A stretch of DNA of 64,000 nucleotides from Porticoccaceae bacterium (GCA_024959305.1 JANXGQ010000041.1:1-64000); one strand, 5' to 3'; shown: positions 33,433-44,826, numbered from the stretch's first letter. Program-made: numbers and translations. Notes: generated by a model not told the origin, from the letters alone.

Positions 33433-34671
33433 TTAAAGCCTCTGATCAATAATCCTAAGCACTATCTTCTTCTGAAGAGAACCCAACTCAATTACCTGCG
33501 CAACAGCCTCCCAATCCCCCGCTTGGGGGGTAGCCGATCCCGTCTGGGACAGTCTGGCAATAGCTTTGACCTGGGTCACACTGGACAAATTATGCCCTGC
33601 CATTAGCGCATCTGCATCGCCAAGGCTGATTGATAGAGGCAGATCCCCGGCGCGCAGTTTGCGTGCCGCCACAGGCATAGGTGATCCCGAAGTGGGCACC
33701 AGCGCCACAAAAACGCTTTGCTCTGGGCGGTATTTTATACTGGGATCTATACTCAGCAGAATCTTGACTGCTGGTATTGCGGAATCGGTGGGAGCCTGCC
33801 CTAGGCTGCTATTAGCGCGGGCAATGCCAGCTTGCAGTGCGCTGACGCTGGCCGAGTTTTGATCCACCTGCTGTATAGCCCCCTGCCAGTAAGTGACCGC
33901 CAGTTGCCACTGCTTATTTTCAAAGGCCTGAATACCTTTTAAACCCAATACTCTGGGGTTGGATGAGTCGATAGCAAAGGCTCTGTCCAGCGCTTCGATA
34001 ACCGCAGGGGTAAATTGACTATCCGCCAGCATAAATAGGGTTTCTGCATACTGTGCCAGCAAGTAGCCATCGTTGGGCGCTATCTCAATAGCCTTGGCAA
34101 AATAGTCACTGCCAACCTGTAGATCGCCGCTATCGATGGCCTGTTTAGCCAGCATTGCCCAGTAGTAGATATTATCCGGGCGCTGTTTGACGCGCTGTTG
34201 CAGGGCTCTGTGCAACTGCTCTCGCAGCTCTGCATCAGCAGCAGTATGCGCCGCTGACTGGGTGCTGAGCTGGATTAGCTGGGCAATATATTGATCTGCC
34301 GATGCGCCCAAACTTTTATACAGACTCAAACTGATTGCAGGAATAGCAATAAGCAGTAGTGGCAGCAACCAAAGCCCCGCCCTACTATTGCCACTGGTGG
34401 GCTGGCTGTGCTGAGTTTGCGCTGTATCGCTTAATAATAGCTGCTGGGCCTCGGCTATTAACTGCTGGTACTGGGCCTGATCTATTTGCTGATTATCTAG
34501 CTGAATATCCAACTGCGCCTTATTGTCATAAAAAATAGCCAGATTGGTATCTAGCGCATGGTTTTGGTCAGCGGTTTTTTGCTTGCGCATAAATGAATAG
34601 GGTACAAAGGGATATAGCACAAATAGAGATGCCAATAATAGTAGCCCTGCAATCAGTATCCATAGCGTCAT
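33433..34671 (-). CDS. ccmI: Cytochrome c biogenesis protein CcmI (TPR)
   Basis: N-terminal two-TM CcmI domain, TPR-like repeats; last gene of the ccm cluster. Confidence 0.9.
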   Translation of the reverse strand: MTLWILIAGLLLLASLFVLYPFVPYSFMRKQKTADQNHALDTNLAIFYDNKAQLDIQLDNQQIDQAQYQQLIAEAQQLLLSDTAQTQHSQPTSGNSRAGLWLLPLLLIAIPAISLSLYKSLGASADQYIAQLIQLSTQSAAHTAADAELREQLHRALQQRVKQRPDNIYYWAMLAKQAIDSGDLQVGSDYFAKAIEIAPNDGYLLAQYAETLFMLADSQFTPAVIEALDRAFAIDSSNPRVLGLKGIQAFENKQWQLAVTYWQGAIQQVDQNSASVSALQAGIARANSSLGQAPTDSAIPAVKILLSIDPSIKYRPEQSVFVALVPTSGSPMPVAARKLRAGDLPLSISLGDADALMAGHNLSSVTQVKAIARLSQTGSATPQAGDWEAVAQVIELGSLQKKIVLRIIDQRL

Positions 34672-35174
34672 GGCTTATCCTCGCTAGGATCTAGCAATTC
34701 AGATAGCCGGCGCCGTTGCTCGGCGCTTAGCTGAGGCGGCTGCTGTGTTTGCAGCCTATTTGAACGCCGTCCAGAATAGTATTGGCGCCAGATCACAAGC
34801 CCTCCCAAAAGCACAAAACAAACGGGAGCAAACCATAGAAACCAGGTGTTTTGGTTAACTTCTGGACGGTAGAGAATAAATTCTGAATAACGCGACACCA
34901 GATGCTCTTTAATTTGGCGGTCGCTCTTTTGATCTTCGAGCATGCGTTGAATCTGCGCCTTCATATCGGCAGAGATAGGCGCATTGGAATCTGCAAGGTT
35001 TTGATTTTGGCACTTTGGACAGCGCAGCTCTTGGATTAGCTGGTAGTAGCGCTGGCGCAGTGACTGTTGTGAAAATTCCACCACCTCAGTGCTTGCCCAA
35101 AGTGCGGACTGAGCATCGAAATTAGCACTGGGAATCAGGCACAGAACCAGTAGCAATAAGCCAGTGCGTTTCAT
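34668..35174 (-). CDS. ccmH: Cytochrome c biogenesis protein CcmH
   Basis: 'LRCPKCQNQNLADSNAPISADMKAQIQRML'. Confidence 0.95.
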   Translation of the reverse strand: MKRTGLLLLVLCLIPSANFDAQSALWASTEVVEFSQQSLRQRYYQLIQELRCPKCQNQNLADSNAPISADMKAQIQRMLEDQKSDRQIKEHLVSRYSEFILYRPEVNQNTWFLWFAPVCFVLLGGLVIWRQYYSGRRSNRLQTQQPPQLSAEQRRRLSELLDPSEDKP

Positions 35175-35704
35175 CTGCTTTCACCCAGTAGTTGCTGATA
35201 GAGATCATTAAACTCCCGATCCCAAACCGCCTGATCTAAAACCCCAACGCGGCGCTGGCGGATAATGCCCTGAGCATCAATCAGATAGGTTTCTGGCGCG
35301 CCGGTGACCCCCAGATCAAAACCCAAGCTGCCCTGCTGATCAACTATATTAAACAGATAGGGATTGCCGCGCTCTTGCAGCCATTGCTGAGCCTGCTGAG
35401 TTTGGTCTTTATAATTAAGGCCAATAATATTTACGCCTTGGGCCGCCAGCTGGTTAAGCATAGGGTGCTCTATACGGCAGGCAAAACACCAGGTGGCCCA
35501 AATATTGACCAAAACCACCTGTGATGGAAAATCCTCTGTACTTAATAGTCGCTCTTCTAGTAAGTCTGGCAGAGCAAATACCGGAAAGGCTTCACCCACC
35601 AGTGCCGAGGGCAACTGTGCCGGATCTCTTTCCAAGCCTTTAAAAAGAAATAGGCTAAGCACCACAAAGAGCACTAGCGGCACAAAGAGCGCGATTCTAT
35701 TCAT
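35171..35704 (-). CDS. ccmG: Thiol:disulfide interchange protein DsbE/CcmG
   Basis: 'LVNIWATWCFACRIEHPML', 'GVTGAPETYLIDAQGIIRQRRVG'. Confidence 0.95.
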   Translation of the reverse strand: MNRIALFVPLVLFVVLSLFLFKGLERDPAQLPSALVGEAFPVFALPDLLEERLLSTEDFPSQVVLVNIWATWCFACRIEHPMLNQLAAQGVNIIGLNYKDQTQQAQQWLQERGNPYLFNIVDQQGSLGFDLGVTGAPETYLIDAQGIIRQRRVGVLDQAVWDREFNDLYQQLLGESR

Positions 35705-37674
35705 AATGCAGTACCTTTCGCGGCACTAACGACTCTTGTTTGCCGACGGTAGCGCCTATCCATTGCCGCCAGCAACCCTCCCAGTGCAATCATTAGACCA
35801 CCCAACCAAATACAGCGCACAAAGGGTTTGACCTGCAAGCTAATCGCCCATGTGTTACCCCCTAGAGGCTCTCCAAGGGAAACATACAGATCACGCGCCA
35901 GAGATGGATCTATAGCCGCCTCAGTCATGACCTGTCCCCCAGCGTTATAGTTGCGCTTCTCGGGAAATAAGCTAGTCACTAGGCGATCCTGTTGCAGCAC
36001 TCGGACCTCAGCCCGGTGGGCGATAAAATTGGGGCCAGGGATTCTATCTATGCCAACAAATTGAAATTGATAGCTAGCAATCTGAGCACTGTCCCCCGGC
36101 TGCATACGCAATTCGCGACTTTCATCATAGGCGACACTTAAGCCCACCCCTAGCACACAGACCGCCAAGCCAGTATGGGCCAACTGCATACCCAGATAGC
36201 TGCGGCTGAATTTTGCAACCCTAGTCAGATCAGTGCCAATTTTGTCTTTTAAATCACTGGTAATAGTGGCCAATACCCAAAGGGCCAGAAAAACGCTTAG
36301 GGCAGCGCCCGCAGAGTAGCTGGAAAAAGATCTATCAGCGCCTAAAAACAGCGGTGCAACCAAGGCGCAGAGCAGGCTGATCACAAGGGGAAGCGCGCCT
36401 TTCTGCAACAGTAAACGACCCTCTGTCTTGCGCCATCTAGTGGTCACTGCAATACCCACGGCCACCAGCAGACCGATCACCAGCGGTACAAAGAAGAAGT
36501 TAAAATACGGCGGACCCACAGATATTTTACCCAGCTCAAGCACATCGGCAATAAGAGGATACAGGGTTCCCACCAAAATCATGGTCATTGCGCTGACCAA
36601 TAAAACATTGTTGGTTAATAACATCAGTTCGCGGGACCAACCGCTGTAGGCAAGCACTTTTTGCATCGCCGGACCGCGCAGGGCAAATAGCATCAATGAT
36701 CCCCCTATCACAATGGCCAGGAATATCAGTATAAAAACACCGCGCTGCGGATCGGCCGCAAAAGCATGTACAGATGTTAAAACGCCAGAGCGCACCAAAA
36801 AGGTACCCAGCAAACTGAGGGAAAAAGCAAAAATGGCCAGTAATAATGTCCAACTGCGAAACACACCGCGCTTTTCCGTGGCGGCAATACTGTGCATTAA
36901 CGCGGTTCCCACTAACCAGGGCATAAGGGAGGCGTTTTCTACAGGATCCCAAAACCACCAGCCACCCCAGCCCAGCTCGTAGTAGGCCCACCAACTGCCG
37001 AGGGTGATACCCAGCGTTAAAAACATCCAAGCCAAATTAATCCAGGGTCGCGACCAACGGGCCCAAGCAGCGTCAAACTGCCCCCCGATCAGAGCTGCAA
37101 TGGCAAAGGCAAAGGGCACCGCAAAGCCAACATAACCCATATAGAGTATGGGCGGATGCACAATCAACCCAAAGTCCTGAAGCAATGGGTTGAGATCGGC
37201 ACCCTGTAGCAGAGCTACCGGCAATAGCCTTGCAAATGGGTTAGATGTGAACAGTAAAAATAGCCCAAAACCCACTGAAATCGCCCCTAAAACCGATAGC
37301 ACACGGCCCCCCATAGGCAGCGGCAAGGCTCGACTAAAGAGTGCCACAGCCGCTGACCAGCCGGCTAATATCAGCGCCCATAACAGCAGGGAGCCCTCAT
37401 GGGCACCCCAGACTGCACTAATTTTGTAATAGGAGGGCAATTCAGTGTTTGAGTTCTGAGCCACATACTTGAGGGTAAAGTCATCCGCCAGAAAAGCCGC
37501 CGCCAGACAGGCAAAGGAAACTGCCACAAATAGGAATTGGCCAACTGCTAGGGAATAACCCAAGCGCATCCAGCTGCGCTGCCCCACAAAAGAGCCGAGC
37601 ATAGGCACCACAGCTTGCACCAGCGCTAGGCACAGGGCGATAATTAGGGCTGCATGCCCAAATTCTGCAATCAC
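35701..37674 (-). CDS. ccmF: Heme lyase CcmF
   Basis: 'WGAHEGSLLLWALILAGW', 'WAYYELGWGGWWFWDPVENASLMPWL'. Confidence 0.97.
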   Translation of the reverse strand: MIAEFGHAALIIALCLALVQAVVPMLGSFVGQRSWMRLGYSLAVGQFLFVAVSFACLAAAFLADDFTLKYVAQNSNTELPSYYKISAVWGAHEGSLLLWALILAGWSAAVALFSRALPLPMGGRVLSVLGAISVGFGLFLLFTSNPFARLLPVALLQGADLNPLLQDFGLIVHPPILYMGYVGFAVPFAFAIAALIGGQFDAAWARWSRPWINLAWMFLTLGITLGSWWAYYELGWGGWWFWDPVENASLMPWLVGTALMHSIAATEKRGVFRSWTLLLAIFAFSLSLLGTFLVRSGVLTSVHAFAADPQRGVFILIFLAIVIGGSLMLFALRGPAMQKVLAYSGWSRELMLLTNNVLLVSAMTMILVGTLYPLIADVLELGKISVGPPYFNFFFVPLVIGLLVAVGIAVTTRWRKTEGRLLLQKGALPLVISLLCALVAPLFLGADRSFSSYSAGAALSVFLALWVLATITSDLKDKIGTDLTRVAKFSRSYLGMQLAHTGLAVCVLGVGLSVAYDESRELRMQPGDSAQIASYQFQFVGIDRIPGPNFIAHRAEVRVLQQDRLVTSLFPEKRNYNAGGQVMTEAAIDPSLARDLYVSLGEPLGGNTWAISLQVKPFVRCIWLGGLMIALGGLLAAMDRRYRRQTRVVSAAKGTAL

Positions 37675-38141
37675 TGCAATGCCTCTTGGGGCTCGGGCTG
37701 ATGCTGCTGTTTGCGCTGGTATGCCTCGCTGATTGTGTCTGCGACTTCCGGAGGCATATAGTTTTCATCATGTTTGGCAAGTACCTGAGTGGCCTGCAAT
37801 ATTTGCTTGCTATCCAGTTTACCAGCGGCAATTGCCGCCTCTCCCTCGGCAAATAAATCGGGCAGTATTCCGCTATAGGTTACCTGGAGATTTTCTAACC
37901 CATCGGTCACTATAAAACTGACCTCAAGGGAATCCATAGATCTGTCAACCGAGCCTTCGACCACCATGCCGCCGGCCCTAATATTGACCCCTATGGGCGC
38001 CTCGCCCGCCACTATCTGTGAAGGCGCATAAAAATAGCTGGCATTTTGACCCAGCATATAGGCCATCAAAGCAGCGGCTATGGAAGCCGCCACAACAATT
38101 AGCGCGACCCACTGCAATCTCTGCCTACGTATTGGATGCAT
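37671..38141 (-). CDS. ccmE: Cytochrome c maturation protein CcmE
   Basis: 'VEGSVDRSMDSLEVSFIVTDG', 'VLAKHDENYMPPEV' (heme-binding His). Confidence 0.96.
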   Translation of the reverse strand: MHPIRRQRLQWVALIVVAASIAAALMAYMLGQNASYFYAPSQIVAGEAPIGVNIRAGGMVVEGSVDRSMDSLEVSFIVTDGLENLQVTYSGILPDLFAEGEAAIAAGKLDSKQILQATQVLAKHDENYMPPEVADTISEAYQRKQQHQPEPQEALQ

Positions 38142-38346
38142 CGGATGCCTCTTGGCTGTTCCCAGTCAATTTGCCGGTTTTCTTAAGATTGAGCTCTCGG
38201 GCAATTTTTTTAATAGCCCTTCTATGTTGACGCAGAGGCCTAATGATTAACCCTATCAATACACAGACAGAGACAAAAACCGCAGACCACACATAGACAC
38301 CGTGCCCATCCATAACCAGCAGCTGTTGAACGTTATCAAATTGCAT
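38125..38346 (-). CDS. ccmD: Heme exporter protein CcmD
   Basis: Short single-TM protein 'MDGHGVYVWSAVFVSVCVLIGLI' between ccmC and ccmE. Confidence 0.9.
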   Translation of the reverse strand: MQFDNVQQLLVMDGHGVYVWSAVFVSVCVLIGLIIRPLRQHRRAIKKIARELNLKKTGKLTGNSQEASDASNT

Positions 38347-38348
38347 AT

Positions 38349-39122
38349 TTATAGCCCGCCTTGCTTTTCAGCCACTAGCTCTCTAACCCAGCTGGCCCTG
38401 CGCTCGCGCTCAAGTATTTCCGCCCTAGTAAAGAGAATAAGAGCCAGCGCATAAAAACAGTAGAATCCCAAAATCATGACTAATAGAGGCGCGAACATAT
38501 CTGGATGCATACTGGGGGCACTGGTTAATTTGATGGTGGCGGGTTGATGCAGGGTCTGCCACCAGTCGACGGACTTGTAGATAATCGGCACATTAACCGT
38601 CCCCACTAGACCGAGAATTGCACTGGCTTTGTTTGCCGACTCATGATTTGTAAAGGCATGGCGCAAAACCAGCATACCCAGATAGAGAAATAGCAAAATC
38701 AGCATGGATGTAATGCGCGCGTCCCAAACCCAGTAGGCACCCCAAGTGGGTTTTCCCCATACAGCACCCGTAAACAGCGCTATAAAAGTTAGCGCCGCGC
38801 CTATAGTGGCAGCTGACTTCATCAGCATAAAAGACAGCTTTATCCGCCATATCAGCCCTACAGCACCTGCGATGGCCATTAGGTAATAGCCGGCAAGGGC
38901 CAGAAATGATGCCGGAACATGCAGATATATAATTCGAAAACTATTGCCCTGTCTGGCATCTGGCGGGGCAAACGCAAGCCCCCAAACCAAGCCAGTCACT
39001 AGCAGTATCGCCGCAATAGCACCCAACCAAGGAAGCCAGCATTGGGTTTTTTGATAAAACCAACGGGGGGATCCCAAACGGTGGAACCAGGTCCATTGCC
39101 TATTTAATTTCATTTGACTCAT
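38349..39122 (-). CDS. ccmC: Heme exporter protein CcmC
   Basis: 'IIYLHVPASFLALAGYYLMA', 'WGKPTWGAYWVWDARITSMLILLFLY'. Confidence 0.96.
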   Translation of the reverse strand: MSQMKLNRQWTWFHRLGSPRWFYQKTQCWLPWLGAIAAILLVTGLVWGLAFAPPDARQGNSFRIIYLHVPASFLALAGYYLMAIAGAVGLIWRIKLSFMLMKSAATIGAALTFIALFTGAVWGKPTWGAYWVWDARITSMLILLFLYLGMLVLRHAFTNHESANKASAILGLVGTVNVPIIYKSVDWWQTLHQPATIKLTSAPSMHPDMFAPLLVMILGFYCFYALALILFTRAEILERERRASWVRELVAEKQGGL

Positions 39123-39134
39123 AACTCCTCTACA

Positions 39135-39812
39135 TTAGCTCGATAAACGCAGGGCAGCTGCGATAGCCAGCGGGCAAAGTGCCATAGCAATGGCCAGAAA
39201 AGCACCCAAAATGGCCAGCGAACCCGACCAGGCAAGCCCATCAACGGCGCTTTGAATAGTCGCACTTCCAAAAATAAGTACCGGCATATAGAGGGGCATA
39301 ACCAGCAGCGCAAGCAATACGCCACCTTTCCGCAATGGCAGCGTTAACGCGGCCCCAACCGCCCCAATAAAGCTCAGCACAGCAGTTCCCAGAGCCAAAC
39401 TCAATACCATTGGCACCATAGCCACTGCCGGCAGCGAGAACATAATGCCAATCAGTGGCGATATCAGGGCGAGGGGCAACCCTATCACCAGCCAATGGGC
39501 GGTTACCTTGCCCAAAATAGGCATCGCCAACAAATTGGGAGCTATTAGCATCTGTTCCAGCGAGCCATCTTGAAAATCACTGCTAAATAAACTTTCAATG
39601 GAAAGTAAGCTGGCTAGCAGCGCCATGATCCAAATTATTCCGGGGGCGAGAGCAGCTAGCCTTGCGGGCTCTGGTGCAACACCCAGAGGCACCAGAGTTG
39701 AAACCACAAGAAAAAAGATCAGCGGTCTGGCCAAATCACTTCTGCATCGGTAGGCCAGTAGCAAATCTCTGTAAAGATAAGCACTAAATCCACCCGATAG
39801 AACAGCGCTCAT
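39135..39812 (-). CDS. ccmB: Heme exporter protein CcmB
   Basis: 'RDLLLAYRCRSDLARPLIFFLVVSTLVPLGVAPEP', 'SDFQDGSLEQMLIAP'. Confidence 0.95.
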   Translation of the reverse strand: MSAVLSGGFSAYLYRDLLLAYRCRSDLARPLIFFLVVSTLVPLGVAPEPARLAALAPGIIWIMALLASLLSIESLFSSDFQDGSLEQMLIAPNLLAMPILGKVTAHWLVIGLPLALISPLIGIMFSLPAVAMVPMVLSLALGTAVLSFIGAVGAALTLPLRKGGVLLALLVMPLYMPVLIFGSATIQSAVDGLAWSGSLAILGAFLAIAMALCPLAIAAALRLSS

Positions 39813-40445
39813 TTAAAAGGCCTCCTGATAGCCAACAATGCTGTACTTGCGCACTGCTGTTTTAGCCAGATCTTGATGGGATGAGAACAGAATGGCACCA
39901 CCCTGCTCAATATGCGCTTGCATACAACTTTCTATCAAGGCGATACCCTGCTTATCAAGCGCGGCAAAGGGCTCATCTAAATACCAAAGGCTGGCCTTAC
40001 TGGTAATCAATCTAGCTAATGCAACGCGCCGATGCTGTCCAGCAGACAGGTTGTGGCAGGGAATATGCGTGTAACCCTCTAGACCCACAGAGCTCAATGC
40101 ACAGGCGAGCTCCTCAGCAGAGGTGGCTGGCGGACTCATCCATTTCAGGTTTTCCTGTGCCGACAGCATGCCTTTAACAGCTGACTGATGACCTATAAAC
40201 AGCAACTCGGACAAATAATCGTATCTACATTGCTCGATAGGCTTTCCGCGAAAATAGACAGAGCCACAACTGGGTTGCAGCACACCAGTTAACAGTCGAA
40301 ATAAGGTGGTTTTTCCCGATCCATTAGATCCTTCGATATGCAGCGCCTCACCGCGGCTTAGCGCCAAGTCAACGGGATGGAAAAGCAAGTTGTCATTGCG
40401 CTCAAAGGCGATATTTTCAACTGTAAGGATATTTTTGGCAGACAA
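39813..40445 (-). CDS. ccmA: Heme exporter ATPase CcmA
   Basis: Walker A 'IEGSNGSGKTTLFRLLTG', signature 'NLSAGQHRRVALARL', 'LWYLDEPFAALD'. Confidence 0.96.
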   Translation of the reverse strand: MSAKNILTVENIAFERNDNLLFHPVDLALSRGEALHIEGSNGSGKTTLFRLLTGVLQPSCGSVYFRGKPIEQCRYDYLSELLFIGHQSAVKGMLSAQENLKWMSPPATSAEELACALSSVGLEGYTHIPCHNLSAGQHRRVALARLITSKASLWYLDEPFAALDKQGIALIESCMQAHIEQGGAILFSSHQDLAKTAVRKYSIVGYQEAF

Positions 40446-40547
40446 TGGACTATTCCAGATACCTAGTTTTTTTCTGGGATCGCTATTATGCCAAAAATCA
40501 CAGCCGGTTGTTGACTGTTATCAATTTACTTGCGGGGTTAACGATTT

Positions 40548-40799
40548 CTAATCGAGGTGATCAAAATCATAGCCTTGAACCTGCTTTTGAATCCGAGTCT
40601 CCTCGAGTTTTTTCTCTAGCCGTTTGCGGGAGTCGCAATCATGCTTAACTTTGCGTTTGAGAACATAGCCGTCTTCATCGCGAAGCTCCTGAGCAACAGT
40701 ATCCACAGACTCGTCATTGTTCTCGGAATCTTCAACTTCTTCAATTTCTTCTGTTTTTTCCAATTTGTTTAGATCGTCGACCATGGGTTTCCTCAGCAC
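40548..40799 (-). CDS. Small acidic hypothetical protein (possibly PA3496-like)
   Basis: Acidic N-terminus and charged C-terminal 'DSRKRLEKKLEETRIQKQ'; family assignment tentative. Confidence 0.55.
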   Translation of the reverse strand: MLRKPMVDDLNKLEKTEEIEEVEDSENNDESVDTVAQELRDEDGYVLKRKVKHDCDSRKRLEKKLEETRIQKQVQGYDFDHLD

Positions 40800-40952
40800 C
40801 TAAGACTAACGAAACAATTGTCCTATTAATTACTAATACGCTACTTTAAGGATAGTCGATCACTGGGGTGTTTTTTAAACTTTGTCATGAGTTAATAGAT
40901 TGAGATGAGTTTCAGGGCGCTCTACAATAGTCGAAATAATGGGATTTTCTAT

Positions 40953-42182
40953 ATGCACATCTATCTGGTTGGCGGCGCTGTTCGCGACGGGTTACTCAAC
41001 TACCCAAGCAGCGAAAAAGATTGGGTGGTGGTGGGCGCCACGCCCGAGCAGATGGTCAATTTGGGATTTAAGCCTGTAGGGCAGGACTTCCCGGTTTTTA
41101 TCCACCATAAAACCGGCGAAGAGTACGCGCTGGCCCGCACAGAGCGAAAATCAGGTCGAGGTTACAAAGGTTTTGAATTCTACACCTCAACCACTGTCAG
41201 CCTTGAAGACGACTTGGTACGCCGAGACTTAACTATCAATGCTATGGCACAGGATGCAGAAGGCAACCTTGTGGATCCGTTTGACGGTCAAAGAGACCTT
41301 GAGCTGAAAGTATTGCGCCATGTATCAGATGCATTTACCGAGGACCCACTGCGGGTGCTTAGAGTGGCTAGATTTGCCGCTCGCTACTGCCATTTGGGAT
41401 TCAGTATAGCGCCAGAGACTATGCAGTTGATGAAATCCATCGTGGCACAGGGTGAAATGGAATTTCTGGTTGCAGAAAGAGTCTGGAAAGAGACAGACCG
41501 GGCATTACAGGAGAGGTCGCCAGATATCTTTATTGAGGTTTTGCGGCAGTGCGGTGCTCTCAAGGTATTATTTCCCGAAGTCGATTCATTATTCGGCGTA
41601 CCGCAAAAAGCCAATTACCATCCCGAAGTAGATACCGGCATTCACATCCTGATGGCGTTGCAACAATCTGTAAAGTTGTCAGATTCTGGCGCCGTTCGCT
41701 TCAGTGTACTGGTTCATGATTTAGGCAAAGCTATTACACCAGAGTCGGTTCTTCCCAGCCATAGGGGGCATGAATCAAGGGGCTTGCCGCTGGTAAAGAA
41801 TATCTGCGGCCGGCTCGGCGTGCCCAATGAGTACCGACAACTGGCTATGGCAGTGACCGAGTTTCATCTGCACTATCACAAGGCATTGGAGCTCAGGCCA
41901 GAAACCCTTTTAAAACTGTTCAATGGCATCGGAGCTATAAGGACTCCATCCAAACTGGTGGACTTTTTACACTGTTGCGAAGCCGATGCCCGAGGGCGAA
42001 CCGGCTTTGAAGATCGCGATTGCCCATCGACCCAGTATTTAACTAATGCCTTGGCTGCAGTGTTCAAAACTGATATCTCCGATTTGGTAGCAGCTGGCGT
42101 GAATGGTGCTGAGATTGGTCGTCAACTCAAGCAAAGGCAGATTGGCAAACTCACTGAATTTAAATCGAACTATGACCAGTAA
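40953..42182 (+). CDS. cca: CCA-adding enzyme / multifunctional CCA protein
   Basis: '[34 protein letters not shown]', '[27 protein letters not shown]', HD '[11 protein letters not shown]'. Confidence 0.97.
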   Translation: MHIYLVGGAVRDGLLNYPSSEKDWVVVGATPEQMVNLGFKPVGQDFPVFIHHKTGEEYALARTERKSGRGYKGFEFYTSTTVSLEDDLVRRDLTINAMAQDAEGNLVDPFDGQRDLELKVLRHVSDAFTEDPLRVLRVARFAARYCHLGFSIAPETMQLMKSIVAQGEMEFLVAERVWKETDRALQERSPDIFIEVLRQCGALKVLFPEVDSLFGVPQKANYHPEVDTGIHILMALQQSVKLSDSGAVRFSVLVHDLGKAITPESVLPSHRGHESRGLPLVKNICGRLGVPNEYRQLAMAVTEFHLHYHKALELRPETLLKLFNGIGAIRTPSKLVDFLHCCEADARGRTGFEDRDCPSTQYLTNALAAVFKTDISDLVAAGVNGAEIGRQLKQRQIGKLTEFKSNYDQ

Positions 42183-42915
42183 CCGAGAAAAAGTGGTGCT
42201 TATCACCGGCGCAGCAAAGCGCATAGGCGCGGTTACTGCGCGCCTGTTTCATGCTGCTGATTATCTTGTCCTACTTCATTACAACCGCTCTGCGGCGGCG
42301 GCAGATAAGCTCTGTGAGGAATTAAACCAGATCCAACCCGACAGTTGTCTAATGGTTCAGAGCGATCTAAACAGCAGCGCGGGCATAGATAAAATCACCC
42401 GGCTAGTTTTTGCTATAGGTCGCTTGGATCTGCTAGTCAATAATGCCTCTAGCTTTTATCCAACGCCACTGGGGAGCTGCGATCAGGCACAGTGGGATGA
42501 CCTGATTAACAGCAATCTAAAAGGTCCTTTCTTTCTGACTCAAGCCCTCAGCCCTCTGTTAAAAGAGCGCCGTGGCGCGGTGGTCAATATCTCTGATATA
42601 CATGGGCGACAGGCATTGGCCGAGCACCCAATCTACAGTATTGCCAAGGGCGGCAATATTGCTATGACCAAAGCATTGGCAGTGGAGTTGGCGCCTGATA
42701 TCAGGGTTAATTCGGTAGCACCCGGCGCTATTCTGTGGCCTGAGCAGGCGCCAGAGGATACCGAAAAACAGCATGCGCTGCTTAGCAATGTGCCTATGGG
42801 TAGATTGGGAAGCGAATTGGATATTGCACAAGCGGTGTTTTTTTTAGCGGTTGAAGCAACATATATGACCGGCCAGGCCATCGCCGTAGATGGCGGTAGC
42901 TGCAACAGTCTCTAG
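42172..42915 (+). CDS. SDR pteridine reductase (FolM-like)
   Basis: '[24 protein letters not shown]', '[15 protein letters not shown]', '[21 protein letters not shown]'; next to folK/folB. Confidence 0.88.
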   Translation: MTSNREKVVLITGAAKRIGAVTARLFHAADYLVLLHYNRSAAAADKLCEELNQIQPDSCLMVQSDLNSSAGIDKITRLVFAIGRLDLLVNNASSFYPTPLGSCDQAQWDDLINSNLKGPFFLTQALSPLLKERRGAVVNISDIHGRQALAEHPIYSIAKGGNIAMTKALAVELAPDIRVNSVAPGAILWPEQAPEDTEKQHALLSNVPMGRLGSELDIAQAVFFLAVEATYMTGQAIAVDGGSCNSL

Positions 42916-42923
42916 CCGCTTGG

Positions 42924-43415
42924 TCAACAGCGATCAAACTCTATAGGCCACAGTTTCTGACTGGCTTTATCGAAGTCCTGCCAGTGTTGGCTAAGTGGTT
43001 TGCCAGTCACTGGGTGCAACAGTTCGGGAGCCAGTTCCGCCAGTGGCTGAAGCACAAATGCATTCGTGAGCACCTCATCCCGAGGCAACCTGATACCGTC
43101 GAATTCACCGACCAGACTGTCTGCCGTCAAAATATCAATATCCAAACTGCGCGGCCCAAATTTCGGCGCACTGCGATCGCGCCCATTGCGATTTTCGATC
43201 TCCTTGAGAATAATCGAGATCTCACCAACACTGAGACCTGAATGAATCCCCACCACCAGATTGTAGAAACTATCCCCCTGAAAGCCCACCGCCTCACTCT
43301 CGTAAACAGTTGATATAGCGAGATCGCCGAAGTTTTCCGCAAGCGCATCCAGGGCGGCGTCTATATGACGCCGGCGTTCAATATTACTCCCCAGGCCGAG
43401 ATAGATCAGAGACAT
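42924..43415 (-). CDS. folK: 2-amino-4-hydroxy-6-hydroxymethyldihydropteridine pyrophosphokinase
   Basis: 'IYLGLGSNIERR', 'FGPRSLDIDIL', 'LPRDEVLTNAFVLQPLAELAPE'. Confidence 0.94.
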   Translation of the reverse strand: MSLIYLGLGSNIERRRHIDAALDALAENFGDLAISTVYESEAVGFQGDSFYNLVVGIHSGLSVGEISIILKEIENRNGRDRSAPKFGPRSLDIDILTADSLVGEFDGIRLPRDEVLTNAFVLQPLAELAPELLHPVTGKPLSQHWQDFDKASQKLWPIEFDRC

Positions 43416-43786
43416 CAGCCCAATGCTCCACAGGGTTTGTTGCCGCGCTCAATCAAAATGCCCACATCCTCAGAGCTCCGAAGCGCCCCCGGCTTGCTAA
43501 CTCTAAGCTTTAGCCATGGCACAGAGAATTCCTCGAGGACAATACGCGCCACCTCCTCGGCCATACGCTCTACTAGCATAAACTCACTTTGCTCAACAAA
43601 ATCAATAAGCCGTTTCGCAATCGACTTATAGTTTAAAGCGTATTGAATATCATCAGTCTCCGCAGCTTTGCGTATATCATGTGCCATTTCCAAATTGAGG
43701 CTCACCGTCTGCTTGACCTCGCGCTCCCAGTCGTAAATGCCAATAATAGTCTCAATACGCAAATCTCTTATATAGACAATATCCAT
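43415..43786 (-). CDS. folB: Dihydroneopterin aldolase
   Basis: '[34 protein letters not shown]', 'LKLRVSKPGALRSSEDVGI'. Confidence 0.95.
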   Translation of the reverse strand: MDIVYIRDLRIETIIGIYDWEREVKQTVSLNLEMAHDIRKAAETDDIQYALNYKSIAKRLIDFVEQSEFMLVERMAEEVARIVLEEFSVPWLKLRVSKPGALRSSEDVGILIERGNKPCGALG

Positions 43787-44826
43787 TAATTAATTTCCCG
43801 AGGAATAGTTAAGTCCTGTAGCGGCCAGCGCGGCGTTATTGCCAATGCCAAACCACTTCTTTCACCGGCAATCAGACGCTGACAGCCAGCGTAGGCAATC
43901 ATGGCGCCATTATCTGTACAAAATTCATGGCGCGCATAAAAAACATCGCCATTATTGTTGTTTAGCGCAACGCCTAACTTTTCTCGCAATCTGCTGTTGG
44001 CCGACACGCCCCCGGCTACTACCAGCGTTTTCAACCCTGTTTGCTGAAGCGCTCGCTGACATTTAATCACCAGTGTGTCTACCACCGCCTCCTGAAAACC
44101 GGCACAGATATCTAAAACTGTCTGTTGATCTGGCAACAGATCACCGCCGCGATGCTTCTCAATTAGATTGCGAGTAAAGGTTTTAAGTCCAGAAAAACTA
44201 AAATCCAAACCTGGCCGATCCGTCATAGGTCTGGGAAAGCTAAACCGATCAACTTGACCCCGCTCGGCCAAGGCTGCCAATATCGGGCCGCCAGGGTAAT
44301 CAAGATCTAGCATTTTTGCGGTCTTATCAAAGGCTTCACCAGCGGCATCATCCAGCGACTCACCCAAGAGTTGGTAGTCTCCAATAGCATTGACCGACAC
44401 CAGCTGAGTGTGACCGCCAGACACCAGCAACGCAACAAAGGGAAAAACCGGGGGGTTTTCCTCCAGCATAGGTGCTAAAAGGTGGCCCTCCATATGGTGC
44501 ACGCCGACTACGGGGATCTCAAGAGCAAAGCCCAGCGCCGTTGCCATGGAGCCTCCGACCATAAGAGCGCCCATCAAACCGGGCCCGGCAGTATAGGCAA
44601 TACCATTGATATCCCGCTTGTTTATCTCAGCCTTTTCAAGAACCTGATCCAGCATAGGCAGAATTTTTCGGATATGGTCACGAGATGCCAGTTCGGGGAC
44701 CACTCCACCATAGTCGGCATGCAAGGCCACTTGCGAATACAATGTGTGCGCCAACAACCCGCGCTCACTGTCGTAGACGGCAAGGCCAGTTTCATCACAG
44801 GAGGTTTCGATTCCTAATACAAGCAT
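43786..44826 (-). CDS. tsaD: tRNA threonylcarbamoyladenosine transferase subunit TsaD
   Basis: '[30 protein letters not shown]', '[15 protein letters not shown]', '[10 protein letters not shown]'. Confidence 0.98.
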   Translation of the reverse strand: MLVLGIETSCDETGLAVYDSERGLLAHTLYSQVALHADYGGVVPELASRDHIRKILPMLDQVLEKAEINKRDINGIAYTAGPGLMGALMVGGSMATALGFALEIPVVGVHHMEGHLLAPMLEENPPVFPFVALLVSGGHTQLVSVNAIGDYQLLGESLDDAAGEAFDKTAKMLDLDYPGGPILAALAERGQVDRFSFPRPMTDRPGLDFSFSGLKTFTRNLIEKHRGGDLLPDQQTVLDICAGFQEAVVDTLVIKCQRALQQTGLKTLVVAGGVSANSRLREKLGVALNNNNGDVFYARHEFCTDNGAMIAYAGCQRLIAGERSGLALAITPRWPLQDLTIPREIN